Source of the DNA: Cyclobacteriaceae bacterium
GTDB lineage: Bacteria > Bacteroidota > Bacteroidia > Cytophagales > Cyclobacteriaceae
Assembly (NCBI GenBank): GCA_026003355.1
Contig: BPHC01000011.1
Coordinates: 20,099 to 84,098 of the forward strand
Length of the DNA stretch: 64,000 nt
Direction: 5' to 3'
Shown in pieces: positions 52,034 through 62,487 of the stretch. The notes under the pieces were generated by a model. The model saw nothing but the letters and a program-made list of their open reading frames with translations, was not told where the DNA came from and did no database searches. The stretch's first letter is position 1, and each line of letters starts with the position of its first letter. The position numbers were made by a program, and so were the translations under genes.

Positions 52034-54004
52034 ATGCACAACCAGGAAACAAGCGGCTATACCAAATACACCATTCCACTTACTGCCGGTGGTGTCCTTA
52101 TATCGCTCGGCATTATCTATGGCGACATAGGCACCTCTCCCCTTTATGTATTCAAAGCCATTGCCGGCAACCGGGTAATTTCTAAAGAGCTGGTGCTGGG
52201 GGGCTTATCGTGTGTGTTCTGGACCCTCAGCCTCATTACCACATTTAAATATGTTTACCTGGCGCTTAATGCCGACAACAAAGGCGAGGGCGGAATATTT
52301 GCGCTGTACGCCCTGGTGCGCAGGTACAAGGCCTCATGGGTGGTTTATCCGGCCATTATTGGTTGTGCCACGCTCATATCAGACGGTTTCATTACGCCCG
52401 CCATCAGTGTGTCATCGGCTATTGAGGGTTTGCGGTACTACAACGCCAATATACCAACGGTTCAGATTGTTATAATCATTCTCATAGCTCTCTTTGTCTT
52501 TCAGCAATTCGGCACGGGGGTGGTAGGTAAAACGTTTGGCCCAATCATGTTGTTGTGGTTTATTACCATAGGCACCCTGGGTGCTGTGCAACTGCTGCAA
52601 AACCCATGGGTACTGGAGGCCGTCAATCCGTGGTACGCCATAAACCTGCTAACCACCTACCCGAGCGGTTTCTGGATACTCGGAGCGGTGTTTTTGTGTA
52701 CAACCGGTGCCGAGGCCCTGTATTCTGACCTGGGCCATGTTGGCAAGGGCAACATACGCGTGGGCTGGAGTTTTGTTAAAACAGCCCTGCTGCTAAACTA
52801 CTTCGGCCAGGCAGCCTGGCTTATGAAGCACGAAGGCGAAACGCTGGGTGAGCGCATTCCCTTTTATTCCATCATGCCCGAATGGTTTCTGCCCTTTGGT
52901 ATTGTAATTGCCACGCTGGCAGCCATTATTGCCAGCCAGGCTTTGATTAGCGGCACCTTTACGCTGGTAAACGAAGCCATGAAACTAAAACTGTGGCCGA
53001 TGACGCGCGTGCGTTATCCGGCCCAGACCAAAGGCCAGATCTACATCCCTTCCATTAACTGGATATTAATGGTGGGCTGCATTTTTATGGTGCTTTACTT
53101 CCGCGAATCTTCGGCCATGGAAGGAGCCTATGGCCTGGCGATTACCATCGATATGCTGATGACCTCCTCGCTGCTGGTGTATTACTTTTCGCTTTCAAAA
53201 AAATCAACATTGCGCTCCATTGCCCTGGCTATCCTCTTCTTTTCGCTGGAAGGCATGTTTCTCATTTCCAACCTCGACAAGTTTGCGCATGGCGGTTTTG
53301 TTACCTTTCTCATTGCCGGCTTTCTGTTTGTTATTCTCTACATCCAGCTGCGGGCCCGCAAGCTGCGCACCCGGCATATTGAGTTCGTTGACCTGAAACA
53401 TTATGTGGAAATGATTAAAGACCTTCAGGCCGATACCACCGTGCCCAAAGAAGCGACCCACCTGGTATATTTGGCCGTGGCCGACAGCAAACGGTATATT
53501 GATAGCAATATTATTTACTCCATCTTCCGCAAGCGACCCAAACGGGCCGATGTGTACTGGTTTATTCATATAGATACGGTAGACAGCCCCTATACCAGCA
53601 AATACGCTGTTGATACCATAATTCCAAGGCGATGTTTTTTTGTAAGAATTAAACTGGGGTTCAAAGCCGACCACCGGCTGAACCTGTTGTTCAACAAAAT
53701 TATTCACGAGATGGCCGACTCGGGCGAAGTGGACCTGATAAGCCCCTACCCTTCCTTACATAAATACAGCCAGATGGCCGATTTTAAATACATCATTATC
53801 CAATCGTGGGCCTCTGCCGACAGCGAAATATCGAACTTTGAGCGACTGATTATTCAGGGATACCGTACATTAAAAAAATTCAGCCTCTCTACCGAAGAAC
53901 ATTACGGCATTGAATCGGCCAACCTGGAAATAGAAAAAGCTCCGATACAGGTTGGTCCGCCCGCCAAAGTAAAAATTAAGCGCGACCGCGAGGATGAACG
54001 GTAA
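52034..54004 (+). CDS. kup: KUP-type potassium uptake protein
   Basis: 656 residues with twelve membrane helices and a C-terminal cytosolic domain. The family signature GIIYGDIGTSPLYV is near the N-terminus, and NKGEGGIFALYALVRR and GTGVVGKTFGPIM follow. It imports K+ probably with H+. A TACCTTTA box (52017-52024) lies just before the start. It follows ndh by 33 bp. Confidence 0.94.
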   Translation: MHNQETSGYTKYTIPLTAGGVLISLGIIYGDIGTSPLYVFKAIAGNRVISKELVLGGLSCVFWTLSLITTFKYVYLALNADNKGEGGIFALYALVRRYKASWVVYPAIIGCATLISDGFITPAISVSSAIEGLRYYNANIPTVQIVIIILIALFVFQQFGTGVVGKTFGPIMLLWFITIGTLGAVQLLQNPWVLEAVNPWYAINLLTTYPSGFWILGAVFLCTTGAEALYSDLGHVGKGNIRVGWSFVKTALLLNYFGQAAWLMKHEGETLGERIPFYSIMPEWFLPFGIVIATLAAIIASQALISGTFTLVNEAMKLKLWPMTRVRYPAQTKGQIYIPSINWILMVGCIFMVLYFRESSAMEGAYGLAITIDMLMTSSLLVYYFSLSKKSTLRSIALAILFFSLEGMFLISNLDKFAHGGFVTFLIAGFLFVILYIQLRARKLRTRHIEFVDLKHYVEMIKDLQADTTVPKEATHLVYLAVADSKRYIDSNIIYSIFRKRPKRADVYWFIHIDTVDSPYTSKYAVDTIIPRRCFFVRIKLGFKADHRLNLLFNKIIHEMADSGEVDLISPYPSLHKYSQMADFKYIIIQSWASADSEISNFERLIIQGYRTLKKFSLSTEEHYGIESANLEIEKAPIQVGPPAKVKIKRDREDER

Positions 54005-54080
54005 ACAGACCCGGAGACCCTGTTGTAAATTGCCGTACGTCCTGCCCTCCCAACGTTAGCTTTGGTCATTCGCAGACATT

Positions 54081-56864
54081 TTAACGATAGCAAATACCTT
54101 TAAATGAGCAGAATTCGCAGGCTTTGGTCTGGGTTGTCTGGCTGAAAGGTACCTCGCGGTTAAATAATTCAGCCAGCATGGCAGCAAGGCGCCCTTCAAA
54201 TTCATCCAGACCGGGCCTGATATCATCGGTAAAGCCAAAGGTAAAGTCATCATTGAAAATCTGCAGGCGCCCCATAATGCCCGGTACTATTTTTTTGCCG
54301 GCAAGTTCAGGGTGTTTGCGCACAAACAACAGTGCATAGAGCAGTGTTTGCAGCAGTGCCTTTGCTCCTTCTTTTTCGCGGTTAAACAAATTTTCAAGCG
54401 CATTGCCGTTCCAATTAATTTCATCTCTTCCGGTTTTGTAATCTATAATGCGGATAACACCATCTTTCCTGTCGATCCGGTCTATCTGTCCGCCCAGGGT
54501 AATTACAATATCTGTACCTGGCACTTTTAATGAGTAACGGTAATCTTTGTCTTCAGTAGCCAGCAATTCAAAAGGCGCATAGGCCCGGTCTAACGCCAGG
54601 ATGCGGCCGGCAAGCTTTTTTATCACTTCCACCATGAGCAACTGCCGGCCTTCCCGTTGCACATCAGCCTGTGCCGGCAGATTAAACTCCTGGTGCATAG
54701 CCGTTTCAATGGCTTTTTCAAGCCGCGGGGTTTTGTTTGCAAAGTCATCAGGTTCAATCATTGAACTGCCCTTTTCGGCAAGAAGGTTCTGGTAAAATAG
54801 TTCCATGACCTTGTGCAGCACATTTCCGGTTAGCCGGTCGGTGGGTTCTTCTTCCAGCTTTTTTGGTTCACGTAAGTCCAGTACATATTTAAAATAAAAT
54901 TGCAGGGTACAGTCGCGGTAAACCGACAAAGAAGTAGGGCTAAGGTAGCCGTTGTGTCTGGCTACCAGCCGCTTTAACATTTGCTGCCACACCAGGTCGG
55001 TCTTTTCGACTGTAAGCGGAAAAACCTGTACGGGTTTTGCGGCATTTGTAACCAAAACAGGTTGTATGCGGGGTTCGGCTTCCAGCAGCAGCTGCTGCAG
55101 AAAGCGGCTCATCTCTCCCCTTCCCAGTTCATCGGGCTCGGTGGTGTAAAACAAAGTTACCGTTTCTGCCCGTTGCATAAGCCGGTAAAAAAGGTAGGCC
55201 GTTATGGCTTCGTCATGTCCCGCTACGGGAAGGCCGTAGGCCTTGCGCAGGGAATAAGGAAAATAGGATCCGGTGCGGGCAAAGGGAGGCAAAAAACCTT
55301 CGTTAACCGAAAGCAGAAACACATGGCGGAAATCCAGATTGCGCGTTTCGAGCATACCAATAACCGGCAGCCCCTGCAGGGGTTCGCCCACAAACGGAAT
55401 GCGGGTTTCAGCAACCAGTTGCCGGAAAACGGGCATAAAATTATCCCATGTGGCAACGGCATCAGCAATTTCGTCAAGCTGCATTACCATGCGCAAAGCC
55501 TGCCGCAGATATTCCACATCGAGCTTGCCCAGTTTTTCCTGTTGCTGCAGGTATTGAAATAAATCGATAAGGTAAGAACTTATGGTTGCAGCCGGTTTAA
55601 AAATCAGTCTCAGTAAATCCGATTCACATAATTCTGCTAATGGCACATATAACCGGTTATTACCTGTTATGTCTTTCATCATTTTACGCTGAAAGTCAGA
55701 CTCCAGTGAAAGAAGATAGGGGTGCGATAAAACCCTGAGCACCGATGCCGAGTAAAAACAGTTATTGCGGAAATGCTTTTGCAAATGTGCAAGTTGTTCA
55801 ACCAGCGAAGGCACCGGAGTGAGCGAAAGCGGATAACTTACCGACACATTCAACTTTTCTACCGTGCCCGATACGGCATGAAGCACCGGCAGCAGCATTT
55901 TCTCATCGGGCAATACAATTACGGCTTCTTCGGGATTCATGCCCTCTTTAAGCGCTTCGTCCAGTATCTGGCCCAGAATTTTAGCCTGCCCCGACGCCTG
56001 CGGGGTGCCATAAATTTTTACCTGGCGTTTGTTTTGAAAACTGGCCGGCACATCGGCCGGAAAAGTACGTCCCAGCACGGGGTGTGAGCGATATTTCCGG
56101 AAAAAGGCACCTGCCTCCTGCCATTCTGAATTCAAATAATAGTCGTCCACATCCCAGTAAATCTGTGCATTCCATGCCGATACCGCATGCACAAAAATTT
56201 TTTCCTGAGCAGGCGTTAGGGCATTAAATCCTGCAAGAACAACCTGCGTGCCCGGGTGCGGGGCCTGCTCAACTGCCGCTGCGGCATCTCTGAACATACG
56301 CCCTTCGTAGGTTAACCCTTCCTGGCGCAGGGTATCGTTAAAGGCATGATAAACCGCGTTGAGGTGCTGCCACACCTCGCTGAATTGCTTTTTCAGCAAG
56401 CCCGAAGAAGAAGCAAAGCCCGACCAGAAATCCTTAAGGTATTGCTTCTGTTCATCGGTAAGGTAGTCGAACTGGTTGTCGAGCTCTTTTATATGCGATA
56501 AATCTTTAAGAAGATGATCGGGGTCTGCCAGATATTTGTCCAGCTCGTCAAAATCGCGCAGCAGCATGTTGCCCCAGAAAAAGAATGCGGCAAACGATTC
56601 GCTCCAGCCGGTAATGCGGCTGTAAACCCCGTACAGGCGGTGGATAAGCGTGAGGCGGTCGGGCACGTGGCCGGGTGCCCACCTGGTTGCAAACTCGGTA
56701 AAGGTAAGCAGCCCGGGGCCGAATACCGGTTGGCTGATAAACTGCGACAGGTATTTTCTGAAGTACAAAATGCTGCGCTGGTTGGGAAACACAACCGTAA
56801 ATTCATCCAGGGGGCGGTTTTGTTTTACCAGGGCTTCGGCTACTTGATATAAAAAGGGGCGCAT
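54081..56864 (-). CDS. PD-(D/E)XK nuclease, AddB-like
   Basis: 927 residues. The N-terminal region lacks a helicase Walker A and resembles the inactive helicase part of AddB. The C-terminal nuclease has GGQIDRIDRKDGVIRIIDYKTG. Four Cys that fit an AddB-type iron-sulfur cluster are seen: one in YRDCTLQFYF and three in ACEFCSFKGIC (C-x2-C-x5-C) at the end. It is adjacent (12 bp) to the UvrD-like helicase gene upstream, so the two probably form an AddAB-type double-strand-break resection complex. Confidence 0.87.
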   Translation of the reverse strand: MRPFLYQVAEALVKQNRPLDEFTVVFPNQRSILYFRKYLSQFISQPVFGPGLLTFTEFATRWAPGHVPDRLTLIHRLYGVYSRITGWSESFAAFFFWGNMLLRDFDELDKYLADPDHLLKDLSHIKELDNQFDYLTDEQKQYLKDFWSGFASSSGLLKKQFSEVWQHLNAVYHAFNDTLRQEGLTYEGRMFRDAAAAVEQAPHPGTQVVLAGFNALTPAQEKIFVHAVSAWNAQIYWDVDDYYLNSEWQEAGAFFRKYRSHPVLGRTFPADVPASFQNKRQVKIYGTPQASGQAKILGQILDEALKEGMNPEEAVIVLPDEKMLLPVLHAVSGTVEKLNVSVSYPLSLTPVPSLVEQLAHLQKHFRNNCFYSASVLRVLSHPYLLSLESDFQRKMMKDITGNNRLYVPLAELCESDLLRLIFKPAATISSYLIDLFQYLQQQEKLGKLDVEYLRQALRMVMQLDEIADAVATWDNFMPVFRQLVAETRIPFVGEPLQGLPVIGMLETRNLDFRHVFLLSVNEGFLPPFARTGSYFPYSLRKAYGLPVAGHDEAITAYLFYRLMQRAETVTLFYTTEPDELGRGEMSRFLQQLLLEAEPRIQPVLVTNAAKPVQVFPLTVEKTDLVWQQMLKRLVARHNGYLSPTSLSVYRDCTLQFYFKYVLDLREPKKLEEEPTDRLTGNVLHKVMELFYQNLLAEKGSSMIEPDDFANKTPRLEKAIETAMHQEFNLPAQADVQREGRQLLMVEVIKKLAGRILALDRAYAPFELLATEDKDYRYSLKVPGTDIVITLGGQIDRIDRKDGVIRIIDYKTGRDEINWNGNALENLFNREKEGAKALLQTLLYALLFVRKHPELAGKKIVPGIMGRLQIFNDDFTFGFTDDIRPGLDEFEGRLAAMLAELFNREVPFSQTTQTKACEFCSFKGICYR

Positions 56865-56876
56865 GGGCAGATCACA

Positions 56877-59800
56877 TTAAAAATCGAACGACAGCTGGTT
56901 GTTGTTTTTGCCTTTTTTGCTTTTTGACTTTGGCTGGGGTTTAACTTCAATCGCTTCACCGGTGCGGGTATAGAACAGGTAACCGCTTATGCCGGGCATG
57001 TGCATGTCATGAAGCAGCTTTATGTACTCGCTTACCTGGGCTTGGTCGGCTGCGGCCGGATTACCGCTTTTAAAATCAACCACCACGGTATGTTTGCCAT
57101 CGGTCATGAGCCGGTCCATGCGCCTGTACTCGCCCTGTGGAGCAAGCACGGGAACTTCGGTACGCACGGTCCATGACCGGTTAAACCACGATTGAAAAAC
57201 AGGTTGTGTTAGCCAGCTTTGAATTTGCAGTTTCAGCTGTGTGGCTTCGTTTGGATTGAAGGCGCCCGTGGTTACCATGGTATTCATCAGTTCGTCCAGC
57301 TGGTCGGCATAATGCAGCCGGGCAAGTACTTCGTGCAGGCGCAAACCCATCTTGCGCTGGGCTTCGGTTTCGGGCGGGGCCGAAGTGCGGATAACCAGGC
57401 GATTGCGCCACGGAAAGGTAGTGTAAACGGCAAGGCTGTGAGAAGGTACTTCCATGGGGGCTTGCCGGGTATCTGAAAGTTTACCTTCAATGTACCGGTT
57501 GCCGGTGGTGCTAAATCGGGTGTTGTTGAATAATGCTTTTTTGAGCAGTTTGCTTACCGTACTGATTTTTGTATCGCTTTTTATTTCTTCATCCGGAGCC
57601 AGTACATACAATCCTTTTTCGGGGCGGGTAAAGGCTACATACAGCAGGTTCAGGTTATCCACATACGAGCTGGCGCGTTCTTTAAGATAATCTTCGCAGA
57701 AGTAACTGTTTTCCAGGTTATTGCTGTACTTTACCGGCACCATGCCCAGTGTATTGAACGGAGGCTGGCTGGTTTTAACCCATATTACGGTTTCTTTATG
57801 CGGCTCCATTCCCCAGCTGCAAAAGGGGATGATCACATACGGAAACTGCAGCCCCTTGGCTTTGTGAATGGTTAACAACCTCATCACGTTGCTTTCGGCA
57901 GCCGATTTAATGGTGGCCCTGTCGGTGTGGCGTGCATCTTCCCACCAGCTGAGAAATTCGCTCAGCTCGTTTTGTTCGCGCAGCGAAAAATTCAGTACCA
58001 TATCCTGAAAGGCCTGCAGGTAGGGAATTTCGCCTGTTAGTTTGGCAAGGTTAAAAATACCCGTAAGGGTTTCGGTCATCTCATACAGCGGCAAGCCGCG
58101 GAGAAAAGATTCGTTCCTGGAAAACGCATCAGGCAGCACGTTTCTGAAATCGCTTATTGCTTTTACCTGCAAAACTTCGGCCAGCGGCCTGCCGGTATGT
58201 ATGCGGTTATACTCAAACACAAGGCCTGCGCGCGCCAGGTGATCATCGGGATTGGCCAGATACCGCAGGGCATATATCAGCAGGTTAACCGAAGCGGCAC
58301 TGTCGATGCGCAGCGATTCGTTCGATATTACCTGGTAATTCACATTGGTTTTGGCCTTATCTGAATTCTGATGGTTTAACAAATGGGTAATAACCGCGTG
58401 TCCCTCTTCGTTTTTGCGAACCAGTATGGCTATATCGCGTGGCTGAACGCCGCTTAGCTGTAACTCTTCTATCAGCGCACACAGCCGGGCTTTGGCTTCG
58501 TCAGTCCAGGAGTTACCCTGTGCTTTTTCGGCAGCAATGAACTCAACGGAAACGATGCCATCTTCATTTTTTTTAGGCTGTTGCTGCACATCGCGAAAAA
58601 CTTCTTCCGGCAAAGCTGCTCCCAGGTAATTATTAACCAGGTGGCACGCCTCGCGGAAAAACGTGTTATTGAACTGCACAATTTGCCGGGCACTACGGTA
58701 ATTTTCATTCAGGGGCAGGATTTTTAAGTGCGCACTGTTAAACTGTTGTGCTATTTGGTGATTCAGTAAGTTAAGGTTACCTCCGCGCCAACGGTAAATG
58801 GCCTGCTTTACATCGCCAACTACCATGCTTTCATAACCCTGGTCCAGCGCGTTTGCTACAAGTGGCCGGATATTGGCCCATTGCATTTCAGAAGTATCCT
58901 GAAATTCGTCTATCAGAAAATGGCGGTAAAAAGAACCTACTTTCTCGTATATAAAGGGTGTTTCGCTTTCATTAATAATCCGTTTAAGAAATGAGGGCGC
59001 ATCGGCCAGCAGCATGGCCCGGTGCTGGTGCCGGTAGTTGTTAAAGTGCCGCAGCAGGTGATGGGTTAAACCCAGCAGATAGAAATTTGTTAAAACAATT
59101 TCGGCTGTTAAGGCCTCCTGTATGTGCTTTTCATAATATGCAGTAAATTCCTTGATAGCATTAATACCCTGTTTTTCGGCATATTGCCTGATTCGTTCTG
59201 CATGCGGGCTGTCTGATGCAGCCCACTTTTCAGGTTTATCCAGTGAGTCGAACCATCCTTTGCCTTTTTTAACAAAATCGCTGCATTTTTTAAAAAGCCT
59301 TAGTTTACTTACCTGGCTGTAAACAGAGCCCTTGGTCTTGCTGCGAAAATCGTTAACAGTAAGCCCATTGGTTTCAATCCAGTAAAAAATATTGTTGGCA
59401 ATACCCGTAAGCCTGTTAATAAATGTATGGCGTAAGGAATAGAGTGTTTTTTCCTGTATCGTTCAGCTGTTCGGTATTCAACCGGGCAAGCTGGTCTTCT
59501 ATCCGTTTAAAATCCTCTTCCAGCAACAGGCTGGCAAAATTTTTCAGGTCGTTGCCAATGTCGGGTTTTTGCTTTTCTTCGAGCTTCCGGGTTACAAAAT
59601 CAATGAGCCAACGGGTAAGCTGGATGTCGGAGCCCACCTCGTCAAGCAGGTTTTGCACTACCTCGTCCAGCACTTCATCGGTTTCAATTATCAGGCGGTA
59701 GTCTCCTGCCAGGCCGGCTTCGCGGGTAAAGGAACGGATAACGCGCTGAAAGAAGGCATCGATGGTACTGATGGAAAAGTCATTATAGCGGTGCAGAATT

Positions 59801-60084
59801 AACCGCAGCAATTCCAGGCTTTGTGCCCGAAAGGTGGCCTCGTCCATGTGAAGTTCCTGCAGCAAATCCCGTTTCAGGTCGTTATCGGTGCCGCGTGCAA
59901 ACTCATCCAGGTACCGCACGATGCGGCTTTTCATTTCCTGTGTGGCCTTGTTGGTAAAGGTTATGGCCAGAATATGCCTGAAATAATCGGCCCGGTGCGA
60001 CAGGGCCAGGCGGATAAACACCCTGGCCAGGGTTCGGGTTTTGCCCGACCCGGCCGAGCTGCGGTACAGGGTAAGCTGGCTCAC
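56877..60084 (-). pseudogene. UvrD-family helicase-nuclease, AddA-like, interrupted by one frameshift
   Basis: The N-terminal frame starts at 60084 (MSQLTLYRSSAGSGKT, Walker A) and ends at 59416. The rest, in another frame, carries no ATG before 59015 but is open upstream through YSLRHTFINRLTGIANN, so the gene is one frame of about 1069 residues. Helicase motifs include FLIDEFQDTSEMQ (motif II) and VTQA/RLLTIHKAKGLQFP-type segments. The C-terminal nuclease has GEYRRMDRLMTDGKHTVVVDFKSG. One extra base near 59455-59460 explains the break. It forms an AddAB-type pair with the next gene 12 bp downstream. Probably a sequencing error. Confidence 0.85.
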
Positions 60085-60179
60085 GGTTTATTTTTTTACC
60101 AAATAAAGCACAGGGGAAATGACAAGTTCTGACGATATTACCTGCTGAGCTAAAATTATTCTATATTTTAGGAATTTTT

Positions 60180-62461
60180 ATGCGCAGGCTATACGGTTTT
60201 TTGGTTGCACTGTTCTACTCCTTTCCGGTGTGCAGTTGCTTCTCAATAACCTTAAGCGCAACCTGGTGCTGGTTTTGTGCTGGATTGTGCTCTTTGCCAT
60301 GGTTACCGGAAACTTCGGCAAATACCTGGGTATTCCCTACCTGTTTCTGGACCCCGAATACTTAAATGAGGTTGACTTTACCAGCTTTTTCATAATGGGC
60401 TGCGTAACCGCCGGATTTGCCACTGCTTTTCATATAACTACCTATATTATGGACGGGCACCGGTTTTCATTTGTTGGCACCCTGCCCAAACCCTTTACCC
60501 GGTTTTCGTTAAACAACAGCCTTATTCCGGCAGCTTTCCTTGGTGTTTACATTTATCAGATTATTGTTTTCCAGATTAATAACCAATACACCGAAAAACA
60601 ATCCGTGTTTTTACACCTGGCAGGCTTACTCGGCGGCTATGTACTAACAACATTGGTATTCTTTGCTTACTTCCGGTTTACCAACAAAGACATCTTTCGC
60701 TATATGGTTTGCCGCATTGATGAAAAGCTTAAGCAGAATGTGGGCGTAACCCGGGCCAGTGCGTTAAAAAAAATTAAATATTGCCCGCAAAAACCAGGTA
60801 CGGGTTGACCATTACCTCGATCTGAACCTGCGCATACGCAAGGTTGAAGAGTCGGGATTCTACGACCGGGCCACCATATTGCAGGTATTCGACCAGAACC
60901 ACTTTAACCTGGTTGTAATTGAAATCTTCATCTTTATTGTGGTTTTGGTGCTGGGTATCTTCAAAGACTCGCCCGCTTTTCAGCTGCCGGCTGCGGCCAG
61001 TTTTACCATTTTTCTAACCATCTTCGTTATGCTGGCCGGAGCTTTTGAATACTGGTTCGGTAACTGGGCCGCCACTTTTGCCCTGATTTTGTTTCTAATT
61101 ATTAATCACCTTACCGGAACAGGCTTTTTTTTCCAGGCGTTATGAAGCTTTCGGTCTTAACTACCAGCAGCCACCTGTTGAGTACAACATAGACAATCTG
61201 CGCCTTACCAGCGACAGCACGGCAGTAGCCGAAGACAAAGCCACCACCGAACGATATATTAAACAACTGGCGGAATAAACTTAAAAGTTCCAGGCCTGCG
61301 CTGGTATTGCTTTGCGTTAGCGGTGGCGGCAAGCGGGCAGCCCTCTGGACTTTTGCCACCCTGCAGCATGCCGATAGTCTTACCCGCGGTGCACTCATGG
61401 AGCACACGGTACTCATTACCGGCGCTTCCGGGGGCCTCATTGGTGCTTCCTACTTCCGCGAACTGGTACTGCGCCAAAAGACCGGCCAACAGGTAAACCC
61501 CTACCATCACCGTTACCGGACTCGCATTTCTTCCGATAACCTTAACCCGCTTATCTTCTCATTGCTTGCAAACGATTTGTTTGTTGGTTTTACTTCGTAT
61601 GAATATGCCGGCAACTATTACCGTCGCGACCGGGCCTATACCTTTGAGGAGCAGCTTAATCAAAGCACCGAAGGCATGATGGACAAGCCCCTGTCGGCTT
61701 ATGCCGGTGCCGAAGCCCGGGCCATCATTCCCATAATCATCCTTTCGCCTACCATAGTTAACGATGGCCGAAAGCTGTTTATAGGGGCACAACCGGTTTC
61801 TTACCTCAACATGGATATTCACTCATGGCCCGAATACCCCGATGTCAAAATCGGGGGAGTTGACTTTCAGCGGTTGTTCAGCCAGCACGGGGCATCCAAC
61901 CTTCGCTTTCTTACAGCTCTGCGCATGTGCGCCACCTTTCCCTACATCACACCCAACACCACGCTGCCCACCAACCCGCCTGTTCAGATAATGGATGCCG
62001 GCATTTCCGACAACTTTGGCATATCCGATGCCGTGCGCTTTATGTTTGCCTTTCAGCAATGGATTGAAAAAAATGCCTCCGAAATCATTCTGATTTCCAT
62101 CCGCGATTCGCCCAAACTAGGCACCATTCCGCCACAACAGGAACAATCCATCGTAGATGCCCTCACCCAGCCTATAAGCTCGGTGTATAATAACTTTGAA
62201 AATTTCCAGGATATAAACAGCGACCTTCTGCTGGGACACGCCCGTAAATGGCTTTCCATACCCCTGCACCGCATCGACATCCAGTATCAAACCGAAAGCT
62301 ACCTGCCCATTTTACAGGGCATGGACAGCATTCGCCATACCAGCATGCGGGCATCGCTGAGCTGGCGCCTCACCGAAAGAGAAAAACAGGATATTCTGGG
62401 CAACCTCAATTCGCCATCCAACCGGCAACAACTCGAAAAACTAAAAAAACTCTTGCAATAA
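60180..62461 (+). pseudogene. Patatin-like phospholipase with membrane N-terminus, several frameshifts
   Basis: Four fragments in different frames read as one protein. The N-terminal part is membrane-embedded (VLVLCWIVLFAMVTGNFGKYL, VLTTLVFFAYFRF, and LIINHLTGTGFF). A patatin domain follows: oxyanion-type CVSGGGKRAALW, nucleophile GASGGLIGAS and Asp in MDAGISDNFG, which are the three patatin elements. Frame breaks lie near 60205, 60780 (A8), 61130 (T8) and 61275. It is predicted to be a membrane-bound acyl hydrolase. The frameshifts are all near homopolymers and continue in the next gene, so sequence quality is the likelier cause than loss of function. Confidence 0.75.
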
Positions 62462-62487
62462 CCCTGTTTGTTGAAAATCTTTACAAT

